Notes: generated by a model not told the origin, from the letters alone. A stretch of DNA of 64,000 bases from an uncultured Acetatifactor sp. (GCA_910586215.1 CAJUGH010000002.1:124001-188000), one strand, 5' to 3'. Positions 32,798 through 42,755 are shown, counted from the first letter of the stretch. A program made the numbers and translations.

Positions 32798-35644
32798 ATG
32801 GAAGAAATCAAGAAAATGCGCCCAAGGGAGTACATCAAGATCCGGGGAGCATGTGAACACAATCTGAAGAATATAGACGTGGACATTCCCAGGAATGAAC
32901 TGGTGGTTCTCACAGGCATGTCGGGTTCCGGCAAATCTTCCCTGGCCTTTGACACTATTTATGCAGAGGGCCAGAGGCGCTATATGGAGTCCCTGTCTTC
33001 CTATGCAAGACAGTTCCTGGGACAGATGGAGAAGCCCAATGTAGAGCGTATTGACGGGCTTTCCCCGGCTATTTCCATTGACCAGAAATCTACCAACCGC
33101 AACCCCCGCTCTACTGTGGGGACCGTGACGGAGATCTATGACTACTTCCGCCTGCTCTACGCCAGGATCGGCATTCCCCACTGTCCGAAGTGTGGCAGGG
33201 AGATCACGAAGCAGACGGTAGACCAGATGGTGGATCAGATCATGGAACTGCCGGAAGGTACCCGGCTACAGCTTCTGGCACCAGTGGTACGGGGCCGGAA
33301 AGGCGAGCATGCCAAGGTGCTGGACCGGGCCAGGAAAAGCGGCTATGTGCGGGTACGGGTGGACGGCAGCCTCTATGAACTGACAGAAGAGATCTCCCTG
33401 GATAAGAATATCAAGCACAACATCGATATCATTGTGGACAGGCTGGTGGTGAAGGGTGGAATCGAACGCCGGCTGGCAGATTCTATCGAGAATGTGCTGG
33501 TCCTGTCGGATGGGCTGCTGGTAGTGGACATCATAGGTGGGGAACCTATGACCTTCAGCCAGAGTTTCTCCTGTCCGGACTGCGGCATCGGTATCAGTGA
33601 AATCGAACCCAGGAGCTTTTCCTTCAACAATCCTTTTGGTGCCTGTCCGGAGTGCTTTGGCCTGGGATACAAGATGGAATTCGATGTGGATCTGATGATC
33701 CCGGATAAGCGGCTGAGCATCAGCCAGGGGGCCATTACCGTAACGGGATGGCAGTCCTGCACGGACAAGGGAAGCTTTACCAATGCCCTGCTCCAGGCCC
33801 TGGGAAAGGCGTATCATTTTGACCTGGACACGCCCTTTGGGGACTATCCGGAGGAAGTGAAGGAGATCCTCATTCATGGTACAGGCGGGAGAGAAGTGGA
33901 AGTCCATTACCAGGGACAGCGGGGGAAGGGGGTCTACCCTGTGGCCTTTGAAGGCCTGGTGCGCAATGTGGAGAGGAAGTACAAGGAGACATTCTCCGAG
34001 ACCATGAAGCAGGAGTATGAGACTTATATGCGCGTCACTCCCTGCAAGGAATGCAAGGGGATGCGTCTGAAGAAGGAATCCCTGGCGGTGACGGTCTGTG
34101 ACCGGAATATCTATGAGATTACTGCCATGTCCATCCGGGAACTGCACGGATTCCTGGAGGGCATGAGGCTCACCAGCCAGCAGCAGTTTATCGGAAAACA
34201 ACTTCTGAAGGAGATCAAGGCACGGGTGGGATTCCTGGTGGATGTGGGACTGGAATACCTGTCCCTGGCCAGGGGCACGGGAACCCTTTCCGGCGGGGAG
34301 GCCCAGCGGATAAGGCTGGCTACCCAGATCGGTTCCGGCCTGGTAGGAGTGTGTTACATCCTGGATGAACCCAGTATCGGACTCCACCAGAGGGACAATG
34401 ACAAGCTGCTGGCCACCTTAAAGCACCTTCGGGACCTGGGGAATACGCTGATCGTAGTGGAACATGATGAGGATACCATGCGGGAGGCAGATTATGTGGT
34501 GGATATCGGCCCTGGGGCAGGATCCCATGGCGGTGAGGTGGTGGCATGTGGCACGGCCCAGGAGATCATGCAGATACCGGAATCCATCACGGGCAAATAT
34601 TTAAGCGGGGAACTGAAGATACCTGTTCCCGGGAAGCGCAGGGTACCTACAGGCCAACTGAAAGTCCTGGGGGCCAGGGAGAACAACTTGAAGAACATTG
34701 ATGTGGAATTCCCTCTGGGTGTCATGACCTGTGTCACGGGAGTGTCGGGATCCGGAAAAAGCTCCCTGGTCAACGAGATCCTCTACAAGCGCCTGGCCAG
34801 GGACTTGAACAGGGCCAGATGCATTCCGGGGAAGCACAGGGACATCCAGGGCCTGGAACAACTGGACAAGGTGATTGCCATCGACCAGTCCCCCATTGGC
34901 AGGACTCCCAGGTCCAACCCGGCTACCTATACGGGGGTGTTCGACCAGATCCGGGACTTGTTTGCCTCCACGGCAGATGCCAAGGCAAAGGGCTATGGCA
35001 AGGGGAGATTCAGCTTTAACGTGAAGGGAGGCCGGTGTGAGGCCTGTGGCGGTGACGGCATCATCAAGATCGAGATGCACTTCCTGCCGGATGTGTATGT
35101 GCCCTGCGAGGTCTGCGGCGGAAAAAGGTACAACCGGGAGACCCTGGACGTAAAGTATAAGGGAAAGAGTATCTTTGACGTGCTGGATATGACCGTGGAG
35201 GAAGCTTTGGGATTCTTCGAGAATGTGCCCTCCATCCGCAGGAAGATCGAGACCCTGTATGATGTGGGACTATCCTATGTGAAGCTTGGACAGCCCTCCA
35301 CCACTTTGTCCGGCGGGGAGGCCCAGCGGATCAAGCTGGCGGCAGAACTTTCCAGGAGAAGTACGGGGAAGACCATCTATATCCTGGACGAGCCTACCAC
35401 AGGGCTTCATTTTGCAGACGTACACAAGCTGGTGGAGATCCTGCACCGGCTGGCAGACGGTGGCAACACAGTGGTGGTGATTGAGCACAACCTGGATGTG
35501 ATCAAGACGGCAGATTACATCATAGACATCGGACCAGAGGGCGGGGACAAAGGTGGCACGGTGATCGCCCGGGGTACCCCGGAGGAAGTGGCAGGGAATG
35601 AGAAGTCCTATACAGGAATGTATGTGAAGAAAATGCTGGAATAG
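32798..35644 (+). CDS. uvrA: Excinuclease ABC subunit A (UvrA)
   Basis: Damage-recognition ATPase with two ABC modules. First Walker A is GMSGSGKSSLAFDT, second is GVSGSGKSSLVNEILYK; both signatures read LSGGEAQRI. Zinc modules: CPKCGREI in the first insertion, CPDCG...CPECFGLG, and CEACGGDG...CEVCGGKRYN in the second. Length 948 aa is normal. It ends GMYVKKMLE. It is expressed with uvrB under the LexA box. Confidence 0.96.
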   Translation: MEEIKKMRPREYIKIRGACEHNLKNIDVDIPRNELVVLTGMSGSGKSSLAFDTIYAEGQRRYMESLSSYARQFLGQMEKPNVERIDGLSPAISIDQKSTNRNPRSTVGTVTEIYDYFRLLYARIGIPHCPKCGREITKQTVDQMVDQIMELPEGTRLQLLAPVVRGRKGEHAKVLDRARKSGYVRVRVDGSLYELTEEISLDKNIKHNIDIIVDRLVVKGGIERRLADSIENVLVLSDGLLVVDIIGGEPMTFSQSFSCPDCGIGISEIEPRSFSFNNPFGACPECFGLGYKMEFDVDLMIPDKRLSISQGAITVTGWQSCTDKGSFTNALLQALGKAYHFDLDTPFGDYPEEVKEILIHGTGGREVEVHYQGQRGKGVYPVAFEGLVRNVERKYKETFSETMKQEYETYMRVTPCKECKGMRLKKESLAVTVCDRNIYEITAMSIRELHGFLEGMRLTSQQQFIGKQLLKEIKARVGFLVDVGLEYLSLARGTGTLSGGEAQRIRLATQIGSGLVGVCYILDEPSIGLHQRDNDKLLATLKHLRDLGNTLIVVEHDEDTMREADYVVDIGPGAGSHGGEVVACGTAQEIMQIPESITGKYLSGELKIPVPGKRRVPTGQLKVLGARENNLKNIDVEFPLGVMTCVTGVSGSGKSSLVNEILYKRLARDLNRARCIPGKHRDIQGLEQLDKVIAIDQSPIGRTPRSNPATYTGVFDQIRDLFASTADAKAKGYGKGRFSFNVKGGRCEACGGDGIIKIEMHFLPDVYVPCEVCGGKRYNRETLDVKYKGKSIFDVLDMTVEEALGFFENVPSIRRKIETLYDVGLSYVKLGQPSTTLSGGEAQRIKLAAELSRRSTGKTIYILDEPTTGLHFADVHKLVEILHRLADGGNTVVVIEHNLDVIKTADYIIDIGPEGGDKGGTVIARGTPEEVAGNEKSYTGMYVKKMLE

Positions 35645-35710
35645 GGTGAAAGCCAGGACATGCCTGAATGACCACAGGGCGGGAAGAATCATGAATATTT
35701 TTCCAGGCAC

Positions 35711-35738
35711 TAAAGTTTCCCTGATGCCGGGCCGATAT
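35711..35738 (+). promoter_or_regulatory. Sigma-28 (SigD-type) flagellar promoter
   Basis: TAAAGTTT, 12 bp, GCCGATAT. The sigma-28 consensus is TAAAGTTT-N11-GCCGATAA (Bacillus SigD: TAAA-N14-16-GCCGATAT), so both half-sites match and the spacing is within range. It is 210 bp upstream of mbl-flhO-flhP, and supports flagellar control of that operon. Confidence 0.8.
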
Positions 35739-35759
35739 AAAGATAAGATAGCAAGGATG

Positions 35760-35795
35760 CGGAGAAATGGACGGAGGGAACCGTTCTTTTCTCCG
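35760..35795 (+). other. Leader hairpin and second promoter-like site before mbl
   Basis: CGGAGAAA/TTTCTCCG stem with an inner ACGG/CCGT stem, about 15-20 nt past the expected sigma-28 start site. A T-rich stretch follows about 12 nt later, so it could act as an attenuator. Further on, TATAAT at 35877-35882 may be a second start, but its -35 (TATGAA) is poor. The rest of the 302-bp gap holds only AT-rich sequence. Confidence 0.45.
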
Positions 35796-35946
35796 TGTTT
35801 GTGTTATTTCTTTAAATTTTTATGAACCCTTGTGAAAAATTTTCATGACCCCCTATGAAAATGGTGTTTTTTCGGTTATAATACACCATGTATGACTTTG
35901 TGTAGGGATATGGGAATGGGAATCCATCAGAAAGGGGATATGCAGC

Positions 35947-36939
35947 ATGCAGTGCACAGATATCGGGATTGATTTAGGTACAGCCAGCATTTTAGTATAC
36001 ATCCGGGGAAAAGGCGTGGTTTTGAAGGAGCCGTCTGTAGTGGCTTTTGACAGGGATACGAACAAGATTAAGGCGATCGGGGAGGATGCCCGGCTGATGC
36101 TGGGGCGTACCCCGGGGAATATTATAGCAGTGAGACCCTTGCGACAGGGTGTGATCTCGGACTATACGGTCACGGAGAAGATGATGAAGTATTTCATCCA
36201 GAAAGCGCTGGGGAGAAGGACATTCCGGAAGCCCCGGATCGCTGTCTGTGTACCCAGCGGTGTCACGGAGGTGGAGAAGAAGGCCGTGGAGGATGCCACT
36301 TACCAGGCCGGTGCCCGGGAAGTATCCATTATTGAGGAACCCATTGCGGCCGCCATCGGTGCAGGCATAGATATCTCCAAGCCCTGTGGGAACATGATCG
36401 TGGATATTGGCGGTGGTACCTCTGACATTGCGGTGATCTCCCTGGGAGGGACGGTGGTCAGCGCCTCCATCAAGATTGCAGGAGATGACTTTGATGAAGC
36501 CATTGTGCGGTACATGCGCAAGAAACATAACCTGCTGATCGGTGAGCGCACAGCAGAAGATCTGAAGATCAAGATCGGGTCGGCATACAAGCGTCCCGAG
36601 GTTGACTATATGGATGTGAGGGGACGGAACCTGGTCACAGGCCTGCCAAAGACCGTGAAGGTATCTTCCGAGGAGACGGAGGAGGCCTTGAAAGAGACCA
36701 CGTCCCAGATCGTGGAGACTATACACAGTGTCCTGGAGAAGACGCCTCCGGAACTTGCGGCTGACATTGCAGACCGGGGGATTGTACTCACTGGCGGGGG
36801 CAGCCTGCTCAGGGGGCTGGAGGAACTGATCTCTGCCAAGACAGGCATCAATACCATGACTGCGGAGGATCCCATGACAGCCGTGGCTGTGGGGACAGGA
36901 AAATATGTGGAATTTTTATCTGGTTACAGGGACAATTGA
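35947..36939 (+). CDS. mbl: MreB/Mbl-family actin homologue
   Basis: 330-aa bacterial actin that positions cell-wall synthesis during elongation. Motifs: GIDLGTASILVYIRGKGVVL (phosphate 1), VPSGVTEVEKKAV, IVDIGGGTSDIAVISLGG (phosphate 2), TGGGSLLRGLEELI (adenosine). The order mbl-flhO-flhP is that of B. subtilis, which favours Mbl over MreB; no mreC or mreD is adjacent. The start lies 8 nt after GAAAGGGG. A sigma-28 promoter upstream implies part of its expression is tied to motility. Confidence 0.9.
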   Translation: MQCTDIGIDLGTASILVYIRGKGVVLKEPSVVAFDRDTNKIKAIGEDARLMLGRTPGNIIAVRPLRQGVISDYTVTEKMMKYFIQKALGRRTFRKPRIAVCVPSGVTEVEKKAVEDATYQAGAREVSIIEEPIAAAIGAGIDISKPCGNMIVDIGGGTSDIAVISLGGTVVSASIKIAGDDFDEAIVRYMRKKHNLLIGERTAEDLKIKIGSAYKRPEVDYMDVRGRNLVTGLPKTVKVSSEETEEALKETTSQIVETIHSVLEKTPPELAADIADRGIVLTGGGSLLRGLEELISAKTGINTMTAEDPMTAVAVGTGKYVEFLSGYRDN

Positions 36940-36973
36940 CCAGAAGTGACAGATATCACAGGGGAGGAAACAG

Positions 36974-37750
36974 ATGCTAAAAGGTCTCTATATAGCATAC
37001 ACCGGTATGCTCAATGAACAGCATAGGATGGATACCTTGACCAACAACCTGGCCAATGCCACCACAATCGGGTATAAGAAGGAAGGCGCTACCAGTATGG
37101 CCTTTGCGGATCTCCTGACGCTGAAGATCAAGGACAGTTCCGTGGGCCTGCAGAATGTCCAGCGCCTTGGAACCAACAATCCTGGTGTGAAAATAGGGGA
37201 GAATTATACGGATTACACAGGAGGTCCCATGCGGATTACAGACAATACCTATGATCTGGCTATTGAGGGGGACGGCTTTTTCAATGTAGAGTTTACCAAT
37301 AAGGCAGGGGAGACATCCACCATGTATACCCGGGCGGGACAGTTTACCCTGACCAGGGAAGGGTACCTGGTGACAAATGAGGGAGATTATCTGCTGGACA
37401 CCCAGAACCGCAGGATCCGGCTGAATACCCTGCTGGATTCCAGGATCGAGGGGGATGGCACCATCTATCAGAATGGCACAGCCGTGGCCAGGATCCAGGT
37501 CACTGACTTTGAAGATTACAATTACCTGGAAAAGTACGGGGAGAACTATTACCGGCCTGTGGAGGGGGCCAGGACCAGGACTGCGGATGTGAATATCCGC
37601 TCCGGCTACCTGGAGATGTCCAATGTAAACACAGTGACGGAGATGGTGGACATGATCTCTGTGACCAGGGCCTATGAGAGCAACCAGAAGATCATACAGA
37701 CCTATGACAGTTCCCTGGAAATAGCAGTGAACCAGCTTGGTAAGCTGTAA
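36974..37750 (+). CDS. flhO: Flagellar hook-basal body protein FlhO (FlgG-like)
   Basis: 258-aa rod/hook-family protein. N-terminal LKGLYIAYTGMLNEQHRMDT then LTNNLANATTIGYKKEG is the flagellar basal-body rod motif. The middle has LAIEGDGFFNVEF and YTRAGQFTLTREGYLV. The C-terminus EMVDMISVTRAYESNQKIIQ forms the paired helix. It is exported through the flagellar type III system. Linkage to mbl and flhP sets the FlhO name; FlgF/FlgG are the broader family. Confidence 0.9.
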   Translation: MLKGLYIAYTGMLNEQHRMDTLTNNLANATTIGYKKEGATSMAFADLLTLKIKDSSVGLQNVQRLGTNNPGVKIGENYTDYTGGPMRITDNTYDLAIEGDGFFNVEFTNKAGETSTMYTRAGQFTLTREGYLVTNEGDYLLDTQNRRIRLNTLLDSRIEGDGTIYQNGTAVARIQVTDFEDYNYLEKYGENYYRPVEGARTRTADVNIRSGYLEMSNVNTVTEMVDMISVTRAYESNQKIIQTYDSSLEIAVNQLGKL

Positions 37751-37832
37751 ACAGAATGAAAAGACTGGCATCTTTGATAGCACTGACGGCAGCACCAGCC
37801 AGGGGGAAGTGCAGTAAGAAAGGAAGGACGAT

Positions 37833-38648
37833 ATGTTACGGAGTTTATGGACAGCAGCTACAGGTATGCGGGCACAGCAGGTTAATTTCGACACCATTGC
37901 CCACAACCTCTCCAATGTCAGCACCCATGGATACAAGACCCAGGTAAATGAATTCAAGACCTTGCTGTATCAGACCCTGCAGACGAAGACCACTACAGCC
38001 AACGGGGAACTGAAACCTACCAGTGCCCAGGTAGGACTGGGTGTGCGGAATTCGGCTATCACTTCTATTTTCCGGGAGGGCAACATGATAGCTTCCGAGA
38101 GTGATACGGCGTTTGCCATTGATGGCAAGGGATTTTTCGCAGTGCGGGGATCAGATGGCAATACATACTACACCCGCAACGGCAACTTGAAGTTTACCCT
38201 GGCCACCACAGGCAATATGCTGGCCACCACAGACGGACTGCCGGTGCTTGACACCAATGGACGCCCCATTATATTGAACCAGAACTATGTGCTCAGCCAG
38301 GTAAGTGTGTCCAAGGACGGCCAGCTGTGCTATCCGGATGAGACCAGCAATCCCCGTCCCATCGGCATCACCATTGGCCTGTTCCAGTTCAATAACCCCA
38401 ATGGCCTGGAGAAGCTGGCAGACAGCCTTTACGCCCAGTCAGCAGCCAGCGGACAGCCCATCAATGAAGCCACCAACAATGCGGTGAAAAAGAGTGATAT
38501 TATCCAGGGCTATCTGGAAGGCTCCAATGTCCAGGTGGCAGATGAGATGGTAAGCATGATTGTGACCCAGAGGGCATATGAACTGAACTCCAAGGCGATC
38601 ACGGCATCTGATGAGATGTTACAGCAGGCGAACAACTTGAGAAGGTAA
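37833..38648 (+). CDS. flhP: Flagellar hook-basal body protein FlhP (FlgG-like)
   Basis: 271-aa paralogue of the previous gene. N-terminus LRSLWTAATGMRAQQVNFDT then IAHNLSNVSTHGYKTQVN. Middle FAIDGKGFFAVRGSDGNTYY then TRNGNLKFTLATTGNML. C-terminus EMVSMIVTQRAYELNSKAIT. It would build the distal rod or rod-hook connection. The gap after flhO is 82 nt, with AAGAAAGGAAGG as ribosome site. Confidence 0.91.
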   Translation: MLRSLWTAATGMRAQQVNFDTIAHNLSNVSTHGYKTQVNEFKTLLYQTLQTKTTTANGELKPTSAQVGLGVRNSAITSIFREGNMIASESDTAFAIDGKGFFAVRGSDGNTYYTRNGNLKFTLATTGNMLATTDGLPVLDTNGRPIILNQNYVLSQVSVSKDGQLCYPDETSNPRPIGITIGLFQFNNPNGLEKLADSLYAQSAASGQPINEATNNAVKKSDIIQGYLEGSNVQVADEMVSMIVTQRAYELNSKAITASDEMLQQANNLRR

Positions 38649-38655
38649 AGGCAGC

Positions 38656-38809
38656 GTTACTGTTCACAGGTGCCACCGCGAGGTGTTTTCACGCGTTTCC
38701 AGCGTGACAAACCCGAGACTGTCATGCGCATAGAGTTCTGCGAACTCATTGAACGCCTGCATTTGGCGTTTTGTGTGCCTATGTTGCTGTAAACGGAGTG
38801 AACAGTAAC
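38656..38809 (+). repeat. Interspersed repeat, copy D (longest)
   Basis: 154 bp with perfect GTTACTGTTCAC and GTGAACAGTAAC-type ends (GAGTGAACAGTAAC at the right). It carries a ~20-bp insert around 38730-38755 (ATAGAGTTCTGCGAACTCAT, itself a GAGTTC/GAACTC palindrome) that copies B and C lack. It starts 8 nt after the flhP stop, inside the flagellar gene run. Confidence 0.9.
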
Positions 38810-38845
38810 AAGACGGTAGACAGGAAATAGGAAAGGGAAGCGAAG

Positions 38846-39313
38846 ATGGATTATAGCAGTGTTACCTCCATGTATAGTGATATGTATGCCTCCATGGCCA
38901 GCCAGAGCGCCAATAAGCTGCAGGAACAATTGAAGAACCCGGATTATGTGAAGGCTACCGAAGAGGAACTTATGGATGCCTGCAGGCAGTTCGAGGCATA
39001 TTTTGTGGAACAGATGTATAAAGCCATGATGAAGACCACATCCTTTGGAACAGAAGGCACGGGAGCCAATGCTACTTTGATGGATTATTACAAGGACCAG
39101 ATGATCCAGGGACTGGCAGAACAGACCACACAGCAGAATGGCGGTGTGGGCCTGGCCAGGATGCTTTATGAACAGATGCGCCGCAATTACGGGCTGGAGG
39201 ATGTGGATCTGAAGAAAGACAACAAGGAAGGCACAGCAGCCGGGGCAGACGGATCCCAGGCGGACATGAACCGGCAGGTGGAGAAGGCATTGCAGGCTGG
39301 TATGGCTGTGTAG
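38846..39313 (+). CDS. FlgJ-like rod-binding protein
   Basis: 155 aa corresponding to the N-terminal rod-cap part of FlgJ: LMDACRQFEAYFVEQMYKAM then MKTTSFGTEGTGAN, and GGVGLARMLYEQMRRNYGLE. There is no muramidase domain, as in most Gram-positives. The C-terminal 35 residues are polar and low complexity (KKDNKEGTAAGADGSQ). It should assist rod assembly with FlhO and FlhP. It is separated from flhP by repeat copy D. The start follows GGGAAGCGAAG. Confidence 0.82.
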   Translation: MDYSSVTSMYSDMYASMASQSANKLQEQLKNPDYVKATEEELMDACRQFEAYFVEQMYKAMMKTTSFGTEGTGANATLMDYYKDQMIQGLAEQTTQQNGGVGLARMLYEQMRRNYGLEDVDLKKDNKEGTAAGADGSQADMNRQVEKALQAGMAV

Positions 39314-39488
39314 GGACTTTATCTGAATTTGAATGTGACGGCATATATATGTAAAACGCAATCCATACGCATACGAAAGTATGTAGTAACGAGAAAATAC
39401 AATTTAACAACAATCTATCATAAGTGGGTTTCTTGCCATATAGGACCGAAAGCGGTAAAGGGATATGCCCACAGGAATAAGATACAAC

Positions 39489-39512
39489 AAGGCTGCTGGG
39501 AGAGGCAGCCTT
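39489..39512 (+). terminator. Hairpin before recD2
   Basis: Perfect AAGGCTGC/GCAGCCTT stem with an 8-nt loop, followed only by ATTGTG. A weak terminator for flgJ or a leader hairpin of recD2, 31 nt before its start. The 175 nt between flgJ and this hairpin are AT-rich with nothing else recognised. Confidence 0.4.
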
Positions 39513-39542
39513 ATTGTGCGTAGGGAAACAGGAGTTCATCCC

Positions 39543-41822
39543 ATGGATACGGTAAACGGATACGTAACATCAATCATATTCCAGAACAGTGAAAACGGTT
39601 ACACGGTCATGAACCTGATGGTGGATGGCGTGGAGATCACATGCACAGGCAGCTGCAAGGGTTTAAGCCAGGGAGAAACCCTGGAGGCCCAGGGGGAATA
39701 TGTGGATCATCCGGTGTACGGGACACAGTTTAAGATCAGCAGCTTTCAGGTGGTGGCACCCAGGGACAGGGCCGGCATGGAACGCTATCTGGCCTCCGGT
39801 GCCATCAAGGGCGTAGGGGCGGCCCTGGCAGGCCGGATCGTGAAGAAGTTCGGAGACGATACTTTCCGGATCATAGAGGAGGAGCCGGAGCGCCTGGCAG
39901 AGATCCGGGGCATCAGCGAACAGAAGGCCATGGAGATTGCCGCCCAGATGGAGGAGAAGAAGGAACTGCGGGATGCCCTGGTATATCTGCAGCAGTATGG
40001 GATCTCCAATGCCCTGGCCGTGAAGATATATAACAGGTACGGGATGGAACTGTACAAGGTCATGAAAGAGAATCCTTACCGGCTTGCAGAGGACATCACT
40101 GGGGTAGGGTTCCGGATGGCAGATTCCCTGGCAGCCAGGATTGGCATCCCCGCAGACAGCGACTACCGGATTAGGAGCGGAGTGCTCTACACATTGCTGT
40201 CCGCGGTAGGGGAAGGCCATTGTTACCTGCCCGTGGACATGCTGGCCAGCCGCGCACACCAGTTGTTGAATGTGCCCGAGGAAGAGATCCGCATACAGCT
40301 TGGTAATATGATGATGGACAAGAAGATCGTCATCAAGGAAAACTGTGCGTTTGCTTCTTCCTATTATTACGCGGAACTGAACTGTGCCAGGATGCTTACC
40401 GGGCTGGATATTTCCCTGGCAGGTGAGGATGCCCTTCCCCGGGAGACAGCCCTGGAGAAGCGTCTGGAGGAATTGGGCAGGGAATTGAAGATGGAACTGG
40501 ACGGCCTGCAGCTTGCAGCGGTAAAGGAATGTATCCAGAACGGCCTGTTTATCCTGGCGGGTGGGCCGGGAACCGGCAAGACCACTACCATCAACATGAT
40601 CATACGGTATTTTGAGGCAGAAGGCCTGGACATCTTGCTGGCTGCGCCCACAGGGCGGGCGGCAAAGCGTATGACAGAGGCCACGGGATATGAGGCGAAG
40701 ACCATCCACCGCCTGCTGGAACTGAACAGTGCCCTTTCCGATGAAGATTCCAGGAAGGTACGGTTTGAGAGAAATGAGACAAATCCCCTGGAAGCGGATG
40801 TGATTATCATTGATGAGATGTCCATGGTGGATATCCAGTTGTTTCAGGCCCTATTAAAAGCGGTGGTACCTGGATGCAGGCTGGTCCTGGTGGGGGATGT
40901 GAACCAGCTGCCCAGCGTAGGTCCAGGCCAGGTGCTGCGGGATTTGATCGAGAGCGGTGCCTTTCCCACGGTGGAACTGAAGAAGATCTTCCGTCAGGCA
41001 AAAGAAAGCGACATTGTGGTCAATGCCCATCGGATCAACAACGGGCAGCAGATTGCCCTGGACAACAAATCCATGGATTTTTTTCTGCTGGAGAGGAAAG
41101 ACGTCAATGTCATATACAAACATATGATTCAGCTCATAAACGAGAAACTGCCAAAATATGTGAAGGCAACTCCTTTTGACATCCAGGTGCTGACCCCCAT
41201 GCGGAAGGGAAGCCTGGGGTGCGAGACCTTGAACGGTATCCTCCAGCGGTACCTGAATCCTCCGGATCCCGGGAAGAAGGAACATCTGTCCGGCGATACC
41301 ATTTACCGGGAGGGGGACAAAGTCATGCAGGTGAAGAATAACTACCAGCTGGAGTGGGAAGTAGTGAGCCGGTATGGCATTCCTGTGGATAGAGGAACCG
41401 GGGTCTTCAACGGGGATATGGGCCGGGTCCTGGAGATTCATGAGGAGTCCTCCAGCATGGTAGTGGTGTATGATGAACAGCGCAGGGTCACATATCCTTT
41501 TTCCCTGCTGGAGGAACTGGAATTATCCTATGCTATTACCATCCATAAGTCACAGGGCAGCGAGTACCCCGCAGTGATCCTGCCCCTGCTGGCTGGTCCG
41601 CGGATGCTGTTTAACCGCAACCTGCTCTATACGGCCATCACCAGGGCCAGAAGCTGCGTCACCATATTGGGCAGCAGTGATACGGTGCGGGGGATGATTG
41701 ACAATGTCAGCGAGAACAGGCGGTATACGGCGTTGAAGGACAGGATCCGGGGATGCGGGGAATTACAGCCGGATGGTTGGGAAGACGTAGGCAGAATACC
41801 GGAAGATCCAGGAAGGGAATGA
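39543..41822 (+). CDS. recD2: RecD2-type SF1B DNA helicase
   Basis: 759-aa 5'-3' helicase acting alone in genome maintenance (no RecBC here). The N-terminal extension has helix-hairpin-helix motifs (SGAIKGVGAALAGRIVKKFG; LAEDITGVGFRMADSLAARI). Walker A is LAGGPGTGKTTTINMIIRYF near residue 340; Walker B VIIIDEMSMVDIQ; GDVNQLPSVGPGQVLRDLI; motif VI region LSYAITIHKSQGSEYPAVIL. ATG 39543 follows AGGAG; the frame extends to 39465 without family match. comF follows after 15 nt. Confidence 0.94.
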   Translation: MDTVNGYVTSIIFQNSENGYTVMNLMVDGVEITCTGSCKGLSQGETLEAQGEYVDHPVYGTQFKISSFQVVAPRDRAGMERYLASGAIKGVGAALAGRIVKKFGDDTFRIIEEEPERLAEIRGISEQKAMEIAAQMEEKKELRDALVYLQQYGISNALAVKIYNRYGMELYKVMKENPYRLAEDITGVGFRMADSLAARIGIPADSDYRIRSGVLYTLLSAVGEGHCYLPVDMLASRAHQLLNVPEEEIRIQLGNMMMDKKIVIKENCAFASSYYYAELNCARMLTGLDISLAGEDALPRETALEKRLEELGRELKMELDGLQLAAVKECIQNGLFILAGGPGTGKTTTINMIIRYFEAEGLDILLAAPTGRAAKRMTEATGYEAKTIHRLLELNSALSDEDSRKVRFERNETNPLEADVIIIDEMSMVDIQLFQALLKAVVPGCRLVLVGDVNQLPSVGPGQVLRDLIESGAFPTVELKKIFRQAKESDIVVNAHRINNGQQIALDNKSMDFFLLERKDVNVIYKHMIQLINEKLPKYVKATPFDIQVLTPMRKGSLGCETLNGILQRYLNPPDPGKKEHLSGDTIYREGDKVMQVKNNYQLEWEVVSRYGIPVDRGTGVFNGDMGRVLEIHEESSSMVVVYDEQRRVTYPFSLLEELELSYAITIHKSQGSEYPAVILPLLAGPRMLFNRNLLYTAITRARSCVTILGSSDTVRGMIDNVSENRRYTALKDRIRGCGELQPDGWEDVGRIPEDPGRE

Positions 41823-41837
41823 CGGAATGCGCAAAGG

Positions 41838-42635
41838 ATGGGGGAAGGAGCCTGCAGATTGAAGGAAAGAGAGATGTGGAGACAGGGACTGGGAGGAAGA
41901 GGGAAGAAAAAACCATGGAAAGGCGTCTTTGGGAAAACCTGTGCGGCGCTGGTGGAATTGCTCTATCCGTCCCACTGTCCGGTGTGCGACAGGGTATTGC
42001 CCTTTGGAAAGCAGATCTGTCCAGCCTGCCGGGGACACTTACAGCCCATCCGGGAACCCTGGTGCATGAAATGCGGCAAGAAGCTTTCTGGGGAAGGGGA
42101 ATATTGCGGGGACTGTACCCGCAGGGAACATGCTTTTGTGAGGGGCAGGGCCATGTATGAGTACAGTTCTGTGGCAGCATCCATCTATCGTTTCAAATAC
42201 CGTGGCAGACGGGAGTATACAGCGTTTTTTGGACAGGAGATAGTGGCTGGGCTGGGGGATTTCATAAGGGAAATTGCCCCGGACGGACTGCTTCCCGTAC
42301 CCCTGCACCCGGCCCGGATGGCGGCAAGGGGCTATAACCAGGCAGAGTTGCTGGCAAGGGATATCGGAAGGCGTCTTGGGATACCAGTATATGGAAAACT
42401 GGTATGCCGGGTGAGGAATACCAGGCCCTTAAAGCAATTAAATCCGAAAGAACGGCAAAATAATTTGAAAAGGGCTTTTAATATGCCGGCAAATGATGTA
42501 AAATTAAAAAAAATTGTAGTTATCGATGACATCTACACCACCGGAAGCACCATGGATGCGGTAGCGGAGGTGCTGCTTGCGGGAGGAGTGCAGGATGTAT
42601 ATTTTATCACATTGGCCTGTGGTGCAGGGGTCTGA
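41838..42635 (+). CDS. comF: ComF-family phosphoribosyltransferase-like protein
   Basis: 265 aa. The N-terminal zinc module has CPVCDRVLP, CPACRGHL, CMKCGKKL and CGDCTR; the C-terminal PRTase fold has LLPVPLHPARMAARGYNQAE and VVIDDIYTTGSTMD (PRPP loop). ComFC proteins are needed for natural transformation in Bacillus and are also widespread in non-competent species. The comF-yvyF order is that of B. subtilis. The first ~30 residues are basic and not conserved; ATG 41874 is a possible later start. Confidence 0.88.
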   Translation: MGEGACRLKEREMWRQGLGGRGKKKPWKGVFGKTCAALVELLYPSHCPVCDRVLPFGKQICPACRGHLQPIREPWCMKCGKKLSGEGEYCGDCTRREHAFVRGRAMYEYSSVAASIYRFKYRGRREYTAFFGQEIVAGLGDFIREIAPDGLLPVPLHPARMAARGYNQAELLARDIGRRLGIPVYGKLVCRVRNTRPLKQLNPKERQNNLKRAFNMPANDVKLKKIVVIDDIYTTGSTMDAVAEVLLAGGVQDVYFITLACGAGV

Positions 42636-42755
42636 GGCGGGACAGGCCAGCCATGAGATGGCTTTGCAGGCAATGTGGTACGTGGTCCCGCGGCATTCAC
42701 CAAATGCCACAGAGATCCTTGTATCTCTATGGGCAGCCGCTTGGGTCTCCGCTTC

